Assembly (NCBI RefSeq): GCF_004565475.1
Contig: NZ_SRHX01000007.1
Location: 82,479 to 146,478 of the forward strand
Length of the DNA: 64,000 bases
From: Lonepinella koalarum
GTDB taxonomy: Bacteria > Pseudomonadota > Gammaproteobacteria > Enterobacterales > Pasteurellaceae
Reading direction: 5' to 3'
The notes under the pieces are model-generated. The model had not been told where the DNA came from. It saw nothing but the letters and a program-made list of their open reading frames with translations, and made no database searches. Positions 39,460 through 50,823 of the stretch are shown piece by piece; positions within the stretch are counted from its first letter, which is position 1; each line of letters opens with the position of its first letter. A program made the position numbers and the translations under genes.

Positions 39460-40097
39460 TACTTATCATCCATTAAATTTCTAGGTGTAGCATTGCCAAC
39501 AGATTGTTGAAAAGAATCACGATCAAATACTCTGTTCATATAAGCTTTAAGTGCTTTACTTCCTACCCCTGTGAATTCTACCCCCAAATCCTGCATTCTC
39601 CATAATAATGGAGCAATATAGCAATCTACTAAACTAAATTCTTCACTCATAAAAAATGGAGTTTGATCAAAAATTGGAGCAACTGCCAACAATTCTTCTT
39701 TTAATTGAGCTAACGCATTTTCTCGTTCTTCGGTTGTTCCATTTTCTACTTTAAATAAAGTCGGATACCAATCTTGTTCAATACGTTGCATTAATAGACG
39801 TGTTTTACCTCTTGACACTGGATAAACTGGCATTAAAGGAGGGTGTGGAAAACGTTCATCTAAATATTCCATAATAATACGAGAATTAAACAACACGAGA
39901 TCACGATCTACTAATGTTGGTAACGTACCATAAGGATTTAACTCCATTAAATCTTCTGATAAACTCTGAGCATCTACAATTTCCGCTTCATAAGCAACCC
40001 CTTTTTCCGCTAATACAATGCGCACCTGATGACAATAAATATCGGATTTATCATAAAAAAGAGTCATTATTGAACGTTTATTTACTGCACTAGTCAT
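39459..40097 (-). CDS. sspA: Stringent starvation protein A
   Basis: RNA polymerase-associated protein with a glutathione-S-transferase fold, 212 residues. The N-terminal thioredoxin-like domain is NKRSIMTLFYDKSDIYCHQV then RIVLAEKGV, and the conserved surface patch includes DERFPHPPLMPVYPVSRGK. The helical domain follows with FSLVDCYIAPLLWR. It is thought to act as a transcription activator during stress and stationary phase. It forms the standard sspA-sspB operon with a one-base overlap. Confidence 0.95.
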   Translation of the reverse strand: MTSAVNKRSIMTLFYDKSDIYCHQVRIVLAEKGVAYEAEIVDAQSLSEDLMELNPYGTLPTLVDRDLVLFNSRIIMEYLDERFPHPPLMPVYPVSRGKTRLLMQRIEQDWYPTLFKVENGTTEERENALAQLKEELLAVAPIFDQTPFFMSEEFSLVDCYIAPLLWRMQDLGVEFTGVGSKALKAYMNRVFDRDSFQQSVGNATPRNLMDDK

Positions 40098-40267
40098 TTA
40101 GTCCTCCAGCGACTAAAATAGAATGTTAAAATTTCCAAAACGTAGTTGATTCTGCTGTAGAACCAAACCTTATAAATATCCGGCTATTGTAGCATAAATA
40201 TAGTCAAAATATCCAAGTAAAAAATAAACCGTGCTTAACACACGGTCTATTCACATCTCATTACTTA

Positions 40268-41182
40268 TCACTTATCCAAAAATAACGCTGCCGCACCACG
40301 CACACCACCTGAATCACCATATTTAGCTTTTTTAATCACGGGCACTTTGGCACTTCGCATCAAATGTGCTGGCAAAGCTTTTGGCAAAGCGTGATACAAA
40401 TGATCAAAATTAGATAACCCGCCACCAAAAACAATTAAATGTGGATCAAATGCGGTAATAATATTGCCGATGGAAATTGCCATTAATTCCACAAAAAGTT
40501 CGACAAAATCTACCGCAGTTTTATCTCCCACATAAAAGCGTTCAATAATTTCTTTGGCAGACAAATTTTCGCCTTTTAAATCACGGTATAACATTTCAAA
40601 ACCACGACCAGACAAATACGTGTCTAAACAAGCTGTGTTACCACAACCGCACGAATAAATCGGCGCCTTATCCCAACCTAGCAGTTTTAAAGCATGGTAA
40701 TTTAACTGTAAATGCCCTAACTCACCAGCCATTCCCACTTTACCAGAGTGGACTTGGCCATTGAAAACTAATCCACCTCCAAATCCAGTGCCCAGAATTA
40801 AACCTAATACAAAAGGATATTGCTGATTTTCTTCGTCCCACGCTTCGGATAAAGCAAAGCAGTTGGCATCATTTTCCGCCCGCACTTCTCGTCCTAATAA
40901 CCTAGAGAGATCTTGTAAAATCGGTTTATTATCAGCAACACGAATGTTGGTCACTTCAGCTAATCCCGTTTCTCGATTCACGAACCCCGGTATGCCTAAT
41001 CCCACTGAACCTTGATTACCGAATTTTTCATCCACTCGATTAACTAATCCCACAATGGCTTGTAACCACTGCTGATAACTGTCTTTTGGGGTTTCAATCC
41101 GTTCACTGTATTGCTTTTCTAACTTTTCGTTAAAAGCAGCTAATTCAATTTTAGTACCACCAATATCTAAACCATATAACAT
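40268..41182 (-). CDS. nagK: N-acetyl-D-glucosamine kinase (ROK family)
   Basis: Phosphorylates GlcNAc for recycling or catabolism. The 304-residue protein has the N-terminal phosphate loop [10 protein letters not shown], the substrate region [27 protein letters not shown], the zinc site [17 protein letters not shown] of ROK proteins and GGGLSNF. The blocks agree better with NagK than with fructokinase (Mak). ATG 41182 is chosen since AGGAG precedes it; an upstream in-frame start adds nine poorly conserved residues. It lies 34 bases after pgpB on the same strand. Confidence 0.9.
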   Translation of the reverse strand: MLYGLDIGGTKIELAAFNEKLEKQYSERIETPKDSYQQWLQAIVGLVNRVDEKFGNQGSVGLGIPGFVNRETGLAEVTNIRVADNKPILQDLSRLLGREVRAENDANCFALSEAWDEENQQYPFVLGLILGTGFGGGLVFNGQVHSGKVGMAGELGHLQLNYHALKLLGWDKAPIYSCGCGNTACLDTYLSGRGFEMLYRDLKGENLSAKEIIERFYVGDKTAVDFVELFVELMAISIGNIITAFDPHLIVFGGGLSNFDHLYHALPKALPAHLMRSAKVPVIKKAKYGDSGGVRGAAALFLDK

Positions 41183-41216
41183 AAAAAACTCCTGTTTTTT
41201 AAACCGCACTATTTTA

Positions 41217-41951
41217 CTAATTTAACTTTATTTTGCTGAAAATTTGTTTTCTTTCAAGATAAAAGAATAACGGTAAATGGACTAACCACGCAATTAATGT
41301 ACTCACCAGTAAATCTATCGGATGATGCATGCCTAAACGTAAACGGCTCACTAACATTAACACTGACCAAAGTAATATCCCCACAACTAAAATCTTTGAA
41401 GAAGTACGGCAACGTCCCACCATTTGAGTAAAACCAACCGCCAATAACAACCAACTCACGGCAAAAATAGTATGCCCAGACGGGAAAGAATAACCCGTTT
41501 CGTTCTTACGGTGATGGACTAACCATACTGGCACATCTGCATTATTCGCATAAAATTGACTTACAATCATCGCTCTTTGCTCTCGAGTTTGATCGTAAAA
41601 ATAATTCGTTGATACACCATTTTTATCAGTTAATTCTGTCACATAAGGTCTCGGTTCAGCAAAAATACTTTTTGCGATGGTTTTAATGCCTTGCGTCATT
41701 ACCATGGATATTGCCATAATAATCACTGCAATAATCCATTTGGCTCTAGTAGAAAAAATCGGTAAAAAACATAAGGCAAAAACGCCACAAGTAATGATTG
41801 CATAAGGTGAACTACCAGTTTCGGTTAACCAATATAAAAAATAATCAAATGCGGTTAAATGACTATCATCTTGCCACTGCCATGAAAAAATCCAAGTAAA
41901 AAATGGCACAAGGCAAAGTAAAAAAGTATATAATGACATGCGTCTTAGCAT
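41217..41951 (-). CDS. pgpB: PgpB-type PAP2 phosphatase (phosphatidylglycerophosphatase B / Und-PP phosphatase)
   Basis: Inner-membrane phosphatase of 244 residues that removes phosphate from phosphatidylglycerophosphate or undecaprenyl pyrophosphate. The three PAP2 motifs are intact: [20 protein letters not shown] and [12 protein letters not shown], with several membrane helices. Located divergent from ribA, as in H. influenzae. It is probably co-transcribed with nagK. Confidence 0.9.
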   Translation of the reverse strand: MLRRMSLYTFLLCLVPFFTWIFSWQWQDDSHLTAFDYFLYWLTETGSSPYAIITCGVFALCFLPIFSTRAKWIIAVIIMAISMVMTQGIKTIAKSIFAEPRPYVTELTDKNGVSTNYFYDQTREQRAMIVSQFYANNADVPVWLVHHRKNETGYSFPSGHTIFAVSWLLLAVGFTQMVGRCRTSSKILVVGILLWSVLMLVSRLRLGMHHPIDLLVSTLIAWLVHLPLFFYLERKQIFSKIKLN

Positions 41952-42022
41952 AGTGAACTTCCTATGTAATAAAAATTGTATTTTATCACTAGAAAACTAA
42001 AAGAAAAATAAGGATTTATTAT

Positions 42023-42703
42023 ATGGCAAAAATTCAGCTTGTGACTGAAGCCAATTTACCTACTGAATTTGGACTGTTTAAGATTGTTGGTTTTGAATTT
42101 CCCAAGACGAAAAAAGAGCATATAGCTTTGGTGATGGGCGATATTGCAGATGGCAAACCTGTGTTGGCGCGTATTCATTCGGAATGTTTAACGGGTGATA
42201 CATTGTATAGTTTAAAATGTGATTGTGGTTTTCAGCTTGCCACTGCCTTACGTCAAATTAGTGAAGAAGGACGTGGTGTATTAATTTACCATCGTGAAGA
42301 AGGTCGGGGCATTGGGTTAATTAACAAAATTCGTGCCTATGCGTTGCAAGATCAGGGAATGGATACCATTGAAGCGAATTTAGCTTTGGGGTTTGCCGCA
42401 GATGAGCGTAATTTTGCTGTTTGTGCGGATATTTTTGACTTACTGGCGGTTAATCAAGTACGGTTATTAACCAATAATCCAGCCAAAATTGATACCATGA
42501 AAAAAGCGGGCATTAATGTGGTTGAACGTGTTCCCTTGAATGTAGGGGAAAATCGTTACAATAGAGCTTACTTAGATACTAAAGCAAAAAAAATGGGACA
42601 TTATATTGTTCATCACAATGGTGATGCGCAAAACACAGAGAAACATTTTTTAAGTTGTCCACACTGTTTATCGGAAGTGCCGACACCACAAAATGAACAA
42701 TAA
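42023..42703 (+). CDS. ribA: GTP cyclohydrolase II
   Basis: First enzyme of riboflavin synthesis, opening the GTP ring. Zinc ligands are Cys55, Cys66 and Cys68 ([14 protein letters not shown]), and the active-site region is [11 protein letters not shown]. The conserved core ends at AKKMGHY near residue 195, where E. coli RibA stops. About 30 more residues follow with an additional Cys pair (SCPHC), a tail of unknown role. AAGGA lies before the ATG. Confidence 0.95.
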   Translation: MAKIQLVTEANLPTEFGLFKIVGFEFPKTKKEHIALVMGDIADGKPVLARIHSECLTGDTLYSLKCDCGFQLATALRQISEEGRGVLIYHREEGRGIGLINKIRAYALQDQGMDTIEANLALGFAADERNFAVCADIFDLLAVNQVRLLTNNPAKIDTMKKAGINVVERVPLNVGENRYNRAYLDTKAKKMGHYIVHHNGDAQNTEKHFLSCPHCLSEVPTPQNEQ

Positions 42704-42842
42704 ATTAGCTAAAATTATGATATAGATCACAAAATTAGCATCTAATTGCAAAATTTTATTGTTGCGAGATTGTTACAATTATAGAATAGTGAATTATGTT
42801 TTTCACATTGGTTGTGATATTTGTTTTTAGGGAAACTTAACT

Positions 42843-43547
42843 ATGGCTACGCCACAAATTCTTATTGTTGAGGATGAAACGATTACTCGAAATACGTTAA
42901 AAAGTATTTTTCAAGCCGAAGGTTATAATACCTTTGAAGCTTGTGACGGTAATCAGATGCAACAAATTCTATCAAATAAAGAAATCCATTTAATTGTCAT
43001 GGATATTAATTTACCGGGTAAAAATGGCTTAATGTTAGCGCGTGAACTGCGAGAGCATACCAAAACAGCATTAATGTTTTTAACCGGTCGTAACAATGAA
43101 GTGGATAAAATTTTAGGTTTAGAAATTGGCGCGGATGATTATATCACCAAACCCTTTAACCCGAGAGAACTAGCTATTCGAGCTCGTAATTTGTTACAAC
43201 GTACCATGGGGGACGTTAAAGATGAGCCAAAAGTTGATGCTTATCGTTTTAATGGTTGGACATTAGATATTAACCAGCATGCACTGATCAATCCCGAAGG
43301 TGAAGTGCTCAAATTACCACGCAGTGAGTTTCGTGCCATGATGCATTTCTGCCAAAATCCCGGTAAAATCCAAACACGTGAAGAATTGTTGAAAAAAATG
43401 ACCGGACGAGAATTAAAAGAAAATGATCGAACAGTCGATGTAACAATTCGTCGTATTCGTAAGCATTTTGAAGATCACGATGGTACGCCTGAAATTATTT
43501 CAACCATTCACGGTGAAGGCTATCGTTTTTGTGGAACGTTAGAATAG
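42843..43547 (+). CDS. arcA: ArcA, aerobic respiration response regulator
   Basis: OmpR-family response regulator of 234 residues that represses aerobic respiration genes under low oxygen. The receiver has Asp54 ([12 protein letters not shown]) as phosphorylation site, with Thr and Lys partners (MFLTGRN, DYITKPF). The C-terminal winged helix is intact ([12 protein letters not shown] to RRIRKHFED). ArcB is not in the window. The 138-base upstream region is AT-rich with a small TCACA-N5-TGTGA dyad (42803-42817) in the probable leader. GGGAAAC lies before the ATG. Confidence 0.96.
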   Translation: MATPQILIVEDETITRNTLKSIFQAEGYNTFEACDGNQMQQILSNKEIHLIVMDINLPGKNGLMLARELREHTKTALMFLTGRNNEVDKILGLEIGADDYITKPFNPRELAIRARNLLQRTMGDVKDEPKVDAYRFNGWTLDINQHALINPEGEVLKLPRSEFRAMMHFCQNPGKIQTREELLKKMTGRELKENDRTVDVTIRRIRKHFEDHDGTPEIISTIHGEGYRFCGTLE

Positions 43548-43565
43548 TCTTTTCTTAGCAATATC

Positions 43566-43606
43566 AAGTGCGGTTAAAAATTTAGAAAATTTTACCGCAC
43601 TTTTTG
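43566..43606. terminator. Inverted uptake-sequence terminator after arcA
   Basis: AAGTGCGGTTAAAA from 43566 pairs with TTTTACCGCACTT ending at 43602, followed by T5. It is a pair of uptake cores acting as an intrinsic terminator. Confidence 0.85.
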
Positions 43607-43686
43607 TTTATATTTTCCCTTGTTTATTTGTACATTGCCCCGATATTAGGTAAAATGAGATTATCTTTTGTAATCCATTGAATATT

Positions 43687-44169
43687 ATGACAAAGAAAAA
43701 AATTAAAGTTGCTTCCAATACCATTGCTTTGAATAAACGTGCGAGACACGATTATTTTATTGAAGACGAAATTGAAGCTGGGCTTTCCTTACAAGGTTGG
43801 GAAGTCAAATCTATGCGTGCTGGCAAAGCCAATATTAGTGATAGCTATGTAGTATTTAATCAAGGAGAGGCCTATTTATTTGGCGCAACTATTCAACCCT
43901 TAAGTGTAGCATCCAGCCATATTGTTTGCGATCCGACTCGCACACGTAAATTATTATTAAACCAACGCGAATTAGATACCCTATTTGGCAAAGCAAACCG
44001 TGACGGTTATACCATTGTGGCGCTGTCACTATACTGGAAAAATGCTTGGGCGAAATTAAAAATCGGCTTGGCAAAAGGGAAAAAATTACACGATAAACGG
44101 GAAGATATTAAAGATCGTGAATGGCAGGTACAGAAAGATCGGATTATGAAACATGCAAATCGTGGATAA
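43687..44169 (+). CDS. smpB: SmpB, tmRNA-binding protein
   Basis: Partner of tmRNA in trans-translation; 160 residues from ATG 43687. The OB-fold core is intact: [40 protein letters not shown], and [20 protein letters not shown]. The C-terminal helix with basic residues ([18 protein letters not shown]) enters the ribosome. A TTG start nine bases earlier is in frame but less likely. The ssrA gene lies 8.7 kb to the right, so both parts of the rescue system, with the SspB adaptor, are in this window. Confidence 0.96.
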   Translation: MTKKKIKVASNTIALNKRARHDYFIEDEIEAGLSLQGWEVKSMRAGKANISDSYVVFNQGEAYLFGATIQPLSVASSHIVCDPTRTRKLLLNQRELDTLFGKANRDGYTIVALSLYWKNAWAKLKIGLAKGKKLHDKREDIKDREWQVQKDRIMKHANRG

Positions 44170-44223
44170 TCTGTTACAATGTCTTTTGATGTAAAAATTT
44201 TGTTAACTATTTGGAGAAAATGA

Positions 44224-45468
44224 ATGGCACAGGATCAAGATCCTTGGGCACCGCCGGGGACGAATTCAGGAAATTCGTCAGGGCAAAAGCCTAATAATCA
44301 GCAAACGAATGAACCAAGAAATAAGCGAGATAATGAACAATCTCCACCAGATTTGGAAGAAGCCTTTACCAATTTACTGAAAAAATTGTCTGGTAAAAAC
44401 AAAGGGAATGGCTCAAATAATCAACAAAATAATAAATTACCAGACTTTAATGTTGGGAAATTATTACCGGTAGCAGTGCTAGTCGGTGCTGTAATTTGGG
44501 GGTTGAGCGGTTTATATACAGTGAAAGAAGCCGAGCGTGGTGTTGTCACTCGTTTTGGTCAACTCCATTCTATTGTGCAACCGGGGTTAAACTGGAAACC
44601 TACTTTTGTGGATCAAGTCATTCCGGTTAACGTGGAACAAGTGAAAGAGCTGAAAACCCAAGGATCTATGTTAACTCAAGATGAAAATATGGTCAAAGTT
44701 GAGTTGACCGTGCAATATCGTGTGCAGGATCCAGCTAAATTCTTGTTTAGCGTTACCAATGCTGAAGATAGCTTAGGACAAGCCACCGATAGTGCTTTGC
44801 GTTATGTGGTCGGTCATATGACTATGGATAATATTTTAACCACTGGACGTTCCGTGGTACGTCAAGACACTTGGAAATCTTTAAATGAGATTATTAAACC
44901 TTATGATATGGGATTAGAAGTCATTGATGTGAACTTCCAGTCTGCTCGTCCGCCAGAAGATGTGAAGGATGCCTTTGATGATGCCATTAAAGCACAAGAA
45001 GATGAACAACGTTATATCCGTGAAGCGGAAGCTTATGCACGTGAACGTGAACCGATTGCACGTGGTAATGCTCAACGTATTTTAGAAGAAGCTACTGCTT
45101 ACAAAGAACAAATTGTGCTTGAAGCCAAAGGGGAAGTTGAACGTTTCCAACGTTTATTACCTGAATTTAAATCCGCACCGGAGGTACTGAAAGAGCGTCT
45201 ATATCTGCAAACCATGGAAAATGTGATGGCGAAAACGCCGAAAGTGATGATGGATGCGGGCAATAATTTAACCGTATTACCCGTAGATCAACTATTACGT
45301 CAAAAACAACAAGCAACGCTCCCAGAAACCGATGTTCAACGTTTTGAGAAAAGTATATCCAATATTGGCAACTCAAATAGTGCGGTGAATAATTCATCTG
45401 TTTCCAGTTCACCGGTGTCTAATACACCAATATCAACTAACAATGGACGCCAAGGGAGATTTAACTAA
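44224..45468 (+). CDS. hflK: HflK, SPFH-family regulator of FtsH
   Basis: Inner-membrane protein of 414 residues that, with HflC, surrounds the FtsH protease. A long Asn/Gly/Gln-rich cytoplasmic N-terminus (about 75 residues) precedes one membrane helix (about 79-98), then the periplasmic SPFH domain (KEAERGVVTRFGQLHSIVQP) and a helical region rich in Glu/Ala (AIKAQEDEQRYIREAEAYAR). The Ser/Asn-rich C-terminus is low in complexity. GGAGAAA lies before the ATG. Its stop overlaps the hflC start (TAATG). Confidence 0.96.
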   Translation: MAQDQDPWAPPGTNSGNSSGQKPNNQQTNEPRNKRDNEQSPPDLEEAFTNLLKKLSGKNKGNGSNNQQNNKLPDFNVGKLLPVAVLVGAVIWGLSGLYTVKEAERGVVTRFGQLHSIVQPGLNWKPTFVDQVIPVNVEQVKELKTQGSMLTQDENMVKVELTVQYRVQDPAKFLFSVTNAEDSLGQATDSALRYVVGHMTMDNILTTGRSVVRQDTWKSLNEIIKPYDMGLEVIDVNFQSARPPEDVKDAFDDAIKAQEDEQRYIREAEAYAREREPIARGNAQRILEEATAYKEQIVLEAKGEVERFQRLLPEFKSAPEVLKERLYLQTMENVMAKTPKVMMDAGNNLTVLPVDQLLRQKQQATLPETDVQRFEKSISNIGNSNSAVNNSSVSSSPVSNTPISTNNGRQGRFN

Positions 45469-46349
45469 TGCGTAAATATTTAACTCCGATTGTGATCGTT
45501 TTAGCCTTGGTAGTATATTCCAGTCTTGTGGTAGTACACGAAGGTAGCCGTGGTATTATGTTACGTTTCGGCAAAGTGCAACGTGATGTTGATAATAAAG
45601 TAAAAATCTATTCACCGGGTTTGCATTTTAAATTGCCGATTTTAGACAGCATGAAATTACTAGATGCACGTATTAAAACTTTGGATGGTCAAGCCGATCG
45701 GTTTGTCACTGTCGAGAAAAAAGATTTACTCGTAGATTCTTATGTAAAATGGCGAATCAGTGATTTTGGTCGTTTCTATACTTCCACCGGGGGGGGAGAT
45801 TACACGCAAGCTTCGAATTTATTACGCCGTAAACTTAATGACCGTTTGCGTTCTGAAATCGGTTCAAGAACCATTAAAGATATTGTCTCTGGTACGCGTG
45901 GTGAACTCATGGCAGATGCCAAAAAATCACTCAGCACAGGACAAGACAGCACCGCTGAGCTGGGGATTGAAGTGATTGATGTACGAGTAAAACAAATTAA
46001 CTTACCAGATGAAGTGTCATCTTCTATCTACCAACGTATGCGAGCAGAACGTGATGCGGTAGCACGTGAACACCGTTCACAAGGGAAAGAAAAGGCGGCA
46101 TTTATTCAAGCTGATGTAGATCGTAAAGTCACTTTAATTACTGCAAATGCGAACAAAACCGCTCAGGAATTACGTGGTGAAGGGGATGCAAACGCGGCCA
46201 AATTATATTCTGATGCTTTTGCGCATGAAACGGAATTTTACAGCTTCTTACGTAGTCTAAAAGCTTATGAAAATAGTTTTAGCGGTGCTGAAAATATGAT
46301 GATTTTAAAACCGAACAGTGAATTCTTCCGTTATATGCAAGCCCCCTAA
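45468..46349 (+). CDS. hflC: HflC, SPFH-family partner of HflK
   Basis: 293-residue inner-membrane protein with an N-terminal signal anchor (about 5-24) and an SPFH domain starting VVHEGSRGIMLRFGKVQRD. The long helix follows (MRAERDAVAREHRSQGKEKA). Together with HflK it modulates FtsH. Start overlaps the hflK stop by one base. The hflK-hflC-purA order is that seen in many gamma-proteobacteria. Confidence 0.96.
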   Translation: MRKYLTPIVIVLALVVYSSLVVVHEGSRGIMLRFGKVQRDVDNKVKIYSPGLHFKLPILDSMKLLDARIKTLDGQADRFVTVEKKDLLVDSYVKWRISDFGRFYTSTGGGDYTQASNLLRRKLNDRLRSEIGSRTIKDIVSGTRGELMADAKKSLSTGQDSTAELGIEVIDVRVKQINLPDEVSSSIYQRMRAERDAVAREHRSQGKEKAAFIQADVDRKVTLITANANKTAQELRGEGDANAAKLYSDAFAHETEFYSFLRSLKAYENSFSGAENMMILKPNSEFFRYMQAP

Positions 46350-46370
46350 AAATAGTTAAACAAGAAGTCT

Positions 46371-46398
46371 AATCATCTATTTGATTAGGCTTTTTTAT
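46371..46398 (+). terminator. Terminator after hflC
   Basis: AGTCTAATCA pairs with TGATTAGGCT (one G-T pair) around a short loop, followed by T6. Confidence 0.8.
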
Positions 46399-46444
46399 TG
46401 AGCTTTAGGCTAAAAAATAGTAAAGTATCTAAGTTATTTTTTAA

Positions 46445-47761
<1,317 letters not shown>

Positions 47762-47769
47762 TAAAAAAT

Positions 47770-47801
47770 CACCCTATTCTTCCCGTGTGGAAAATAGGGT
47801 G
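47770..47801. terminator. Hairpin after purA
   Basis: CACCCTATT (47770-47778) pairs with AATAGGGTG (47793-47801), extended inside by TTCC/GGAA. Only a weak T-run follows (GTTTATC). Confidence 0.7.
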
Positions 47802-47818
47802 TTTATCTAGGAATATAG

Positions 47819-48541
47819 ATGCCGTTTGAGAAGCCAAATAAACTGTTTTACCATTGGGATAAAATTTCTCTAAAGCGACTGATTTACCTATTCGCTAGTT
47901 TAATGTTGCTGGCAATAACCTTTCTTATTCTAATCGATCAATATGTGGGTTATAAAGTTCGTCATGATATCTATCAAAAAGTTGAACAAACCCCCTATCG
48001 CCCTTACGCCGTAGTACTTGGTACCGCAAAATATGTCACCAAAAATACCCCCAATCAATTTTATAATTACCGTTTAGAAAGCACTAAAGCCTTATTTGAT
48101 GCAGAGAAAATTGACTATATTTTATTAAGTGGGGATAACCGTACATTACAATATAATGAACCACGTACTATGCGGCGAGATCTGATCGCCATGGGTATTG
48201 CCCCCCAATATCTATTTCCTGATTATGCAGGCTTTCGCACGCTCGACAGTATTATTCGTGCCAAAGAAATCTTTCACGCCGAACCAATGATCATTATTTC
48301 CCAAGCCTTTCATTGCGAACGTGCTTTATTTATTGCTCAATATCACAATATCAACGCCATTTGTTTTGCAGCGGATAATCCCGATATTTACACCATCACC
48401 CGATTTCGTGAAATTTTTGCCCGTTTTTTAATGGTGTGGGAATTAATTACCGAAAAAAAACCGCACTTTTTAGGGAAGCCTGAGCCGTTGCCGCCACCAT
48501 TAAATCGTCATATTGCTCAAAGTGCGGTGGAAAATCCTTAA
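47819..48541 (+). CDS. sanA: SanA-type envelope protein (DUF218/YdcF fold)
   Basis: Membrane-anchored protein of 240 residues related to E. coli SanA, which supports envelope barrier function at high temperature (vancomycin resistance). One N-terminal membrane helix (about 20-42) is followed by the DUF218 domain: AVVLGTAKYV, YNYRLESTKALFDA, ILLSGDNRTLQYNEPRTMRR and ISQAFHCERALFIAQY. The catalytic activity, if any, is unknown. Two uptake cores (48470 and 48520) lie inside the gene's 3' part. It is convergent with epmC, 5 bases apart. Confidence 0.88.
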   Translation: MPFEKPNKLFYHWDKISLKRLIYLFASLMLLAITFLILIDQYVGYKVRHDIYQKVEQTPYRPYAVVLGTAKYVTKNTPNQFYNYRLESTKALFDAEKIDYILLSGDNRTLQYNEPRTMRRDLIAMGIAPQYLFPDYAGFRTLDSIIRAKEIFHAEPMIIISQAFHCERALFIAQYHNINAICFAADNPDIYTITRFREIFARFLMVWELITEKKPHFLGKPEPLPPPLNRHIAQSAVENP

Positions 48542-48546
48542 GGTTT

Positions 48547-49098
48547 TTAAATTCTACTCACATCAAACTTCGCTACATCAATCTTATCTTCCGTGCCATA
48601 AAATGCACATAACGACTTACGTAAAGTTTCCGCTCGTTTTGGCAAGCCTTTTTCAGCATAGCTTTTCACTTGTTCATACACCGCTAATTTAAACGGCATC
48701 GTATCGCCAACTTCACCGTTTAAATTATCTGAACTGGCAAAATAACGGAAATTCGCTGCAGTAGATAAAATCCATTCTAAGGCTTGTGGTTTCACTTCGG
48801 CTTGTTCAAAATCTCGTTGCCGTTGTTCTGAACGTCCATCAGGTTCATACCAATAACCAAAATCTTCTAATTTACGGCGTTCTTTACCCGCCACTAGCCA
48901 ATGAGCAATTTCATGCAAGGCACTGCTATAAAAACCACGAGCAAAATAAATAGCATGGTAAGGTACATCATCATTAGCCGGTAAATAAATTGGTTCATCA
49001 CCACCTTTGACTAATTTAGTATTAAATTCTGCATAAAAACATTGATTAAATAGTTGAATAATATCGTCTAATTGATGGGTTTCGGTATTTTGTTGCAT
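48547..49098 (-). CDS. epmC: EpmC, elongation factor P hydroxylase
   Basis: Hydroxylates the modified lysine of elongation factor P (YfcM family). The 183-residue protein has the metal-binding motif HEIAHW (His62, Glu63, His66), plus DDEPIYLPA-like GGDEPIYLPANDDVPYHAI, FARGFYSSALHE, DFGYWYEPDGR and EVKPQALEWI. ATG 49098 is preferred over the upstream ATG at 49125 because AGAGGA lies about 10 bases before it. It is co-oriented with the ybjD-like gene to its right. Confidence 0.9.
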   Translation of the reverse strand: MQQNTETHQLDDIIQLFNQCFYAEFNTKLVKGGDEPIYLPANDDVPYHAIYFARGFYSSALHEIAHWLVAGKERRKLEDFGYWYEPDGRSEQRQRDFEQAEVKPQALEWILSTAANFRYFASSDNLNGEVGDTMPFKLAVYEQVKSYAEKGLPKRAETLRKSLCAFYGTEDKIDVAKFDVSRI

Positions 49099-49211
49099 GG
49101 TTATGTCCTCTGATAACATTGCCAAATTGCTGGAAAGGTTTGATTACATTAAAGTTCGGTTAAAAAGTGTGAAAATTTAACCACGCTTTAGTATTTTATG
49201 TATAAAAAACA

Positions 49212-50762
49212 TTATTGAGTTCGACTTAAATTCAATACTTTTGAAAATAATCGTTTCAATAATAATGGAATAGATGACGAGCCTCGTCTCTTCATTTCAT
49301 TGGATAACGCAATAGCAAGATCAGGTTTTGATGTACGTTGAATTGCTCGCTGAATAATTTTACGCATCGGCCGTGCTTGATGTGGCGTTTCTTTCCAGTT
49401 GGCTAATTTCACAAAAATATCGGCAAATCCTTCGGTATAAAAGAAATGTTCAATATCCTGTCTTGGTAAAGTAGTTAAACGATTGGTTAAAATATCCTGA
49501 TCATTTACCAATTCTCGCACCGTGCCAGCATATTTATGCCCCGCTTCGTCACCATCCGTCAAAACATACCATTCAATTCCCATGGCTTGAGCATATTTGA
49601 TTAAGGATTTTAATCCCATCTGCGCGAATTCCACAATACGAATCCCTTCGGCAGATAAATTAATATCCAACAGCTTCGCTAATTCCGATAATACCCAGAC
49701 TTCGGTTTCCCCTTCCACTAAAATCCACATTTTCGAGAACAACGCAAGACTACGATTATGTCGAATATGAAACGTTAAACGGCGTAAATCATTTTTACTA
49801 ATATCATGATGGTTTAAACTATAAGCCACCGTCTTATCCCAATAACGTACCAACCGGCAAATTGATGGTAGATTAACTTGTGAAATGAGTTCTACTGAAT
49901 TAGTGGTGGTAATCCGCTGAATCGGTAAATATTGTGACAATTCCCACACAATAGATGCCATTCTCGGATGTAAACGTGAGCCAAGATCTTCAAATAAAAT
50001 AATCGGACTCAGAGCTTTGATATTTTTCTGTTCCTGTGGTTGCAAAAATAACGAACGTAAAAATACCATTAATTGTTTTTGAATATAATGAGTGCTATCC
50101 TGACGCAAACGAAAACATAGGCTGTTTAATTTTTCCCATAATAAGGTTGGATCGATTTCATAATCTGTTATATGTTGGCGATCTAAAAAATAATATTGCA
50201 ATAAATGACCCACCGCCAAAAATTCATGTTTCAAGCTTTCATCACCTTGCCAAGACAGTGGCAAACAAGCTATTTTTTCCTTATTTAAACGAGCATCTCG
50301 AAAACGATATACTGGATAATTTTTTATTAAATATTGTGCAATTTTCTGGCTATTTTTATCAACAACGACCTCCCCATGCTGATTAAGAAAAGTATAGTTG
50401 GTGATCAAACGATCTTCTTGTTTTTCACCAGATACTCGCAAATATAATCGTTGTAAACCATCTTGATGAGAAACCAATAAATGTCGGTATAAATGATGAT
50501 GTTTATTAAGATATTCATTTTGTTTTTGTTCACAAAAACAAAATAACAAGGTAATATCTTGAGGATCCTGTGGAGAAATATGACAATCTTGGGGAATAAA
50601 TTGATATAATGTATCACTACCATTTAGCACTAAACTTAATGCAGACAATAAACTTGATTTTCCCCAAGCATTTTCACCGATTAACACCATGTTCGGTTTA
50701 AAATGAATAGATAAGCGTTGAATTCCCCGAAAACTGGCGATATCTAATTGACGTAAATACAT
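49212..50762 (-). CDS. ybjD: OLD-family ATP-dependent nuclease (YbjD-type, AAA + TOPRIM)
   Basis: A 516-residue protein with an N-terminal ABC-type ATPase (Walker A GENAWGKSS at 29-37, and late LFEDLGSRLHPRM as Walker B/signature region) and a C-terminal TOPRIM domain (ILVEGETEVWVLSELAKLL, VLTDGDEAGHKYAGTVREL). This is the OLD nuclease architecture; the close likeness to E. coli YbjD is clear in FRGI, IGENAWGKSSLL, FHIRHNRSLALF and IQRTSKPDLAIAL. DNA target and biological role are unknown; related OLD proteins act in phage defence. It is divergent from lysO, its neighbour region in E. coli too, so it is probably core, not acquired. Confidence 0.88.
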   Translation of the reverse strand: MYLRQLDIASFRGIQRLSIHFKPNMVLIGENAWGKSSLLSALSLVLNGSDTLYQFIPQDCHISPQDPQDITLLFCFCEQKQNEYLNKHHHLYRHLLVSHQDGLQRLYLRVSGEKQEDRLITNYTFLNQHGEVVVDKNSQKIAQYLIKNYPVYRFRDARLNKEKIACLPLSWQGDESLKHEFLAVGHLLQYYFLDRQHITDYEIDPTLLWEKLNSLCFRLRQDSTHYIQKQLMVFLRSLFLQPQEQKNIKALSPIILFEDLGSRLHPRMASIVWELSQYLPIQRITTTNSVELISQVNLPSICRLVRYWDKTVAYSLNHHDISKNDLRRLTFHIRHNRSLALFSKMWILVEGETEVWVLSELAKLLDINLSAEGIRIVEFAQMGLKSLIKYAQAMGIEWYVLTDGDEAGHKYAGTVRELVNDQDILTNRLTTLPRQDIEHFFYTEGFADIFVKLANWKETPHQARPMRKIIQRAIQRTSKPDLAIALSNEMKRRGSSSIPLLLKRLFSKVLNLSRTQ

Positions 50763-50823
50763 ATTTCCCCCATATTTGTATTTTAATAATATACTACCAC
50801 CCCATTTTTGTACAAGGAAAATT

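Noticed and set aside
49212..50762. YbjD-like nuclease as part of a phage-defence island
   Set aside because: It sits next to lysO in a core arrangement similar to E. coli and has ordinary composition, so there is no sign of an acquired island here.
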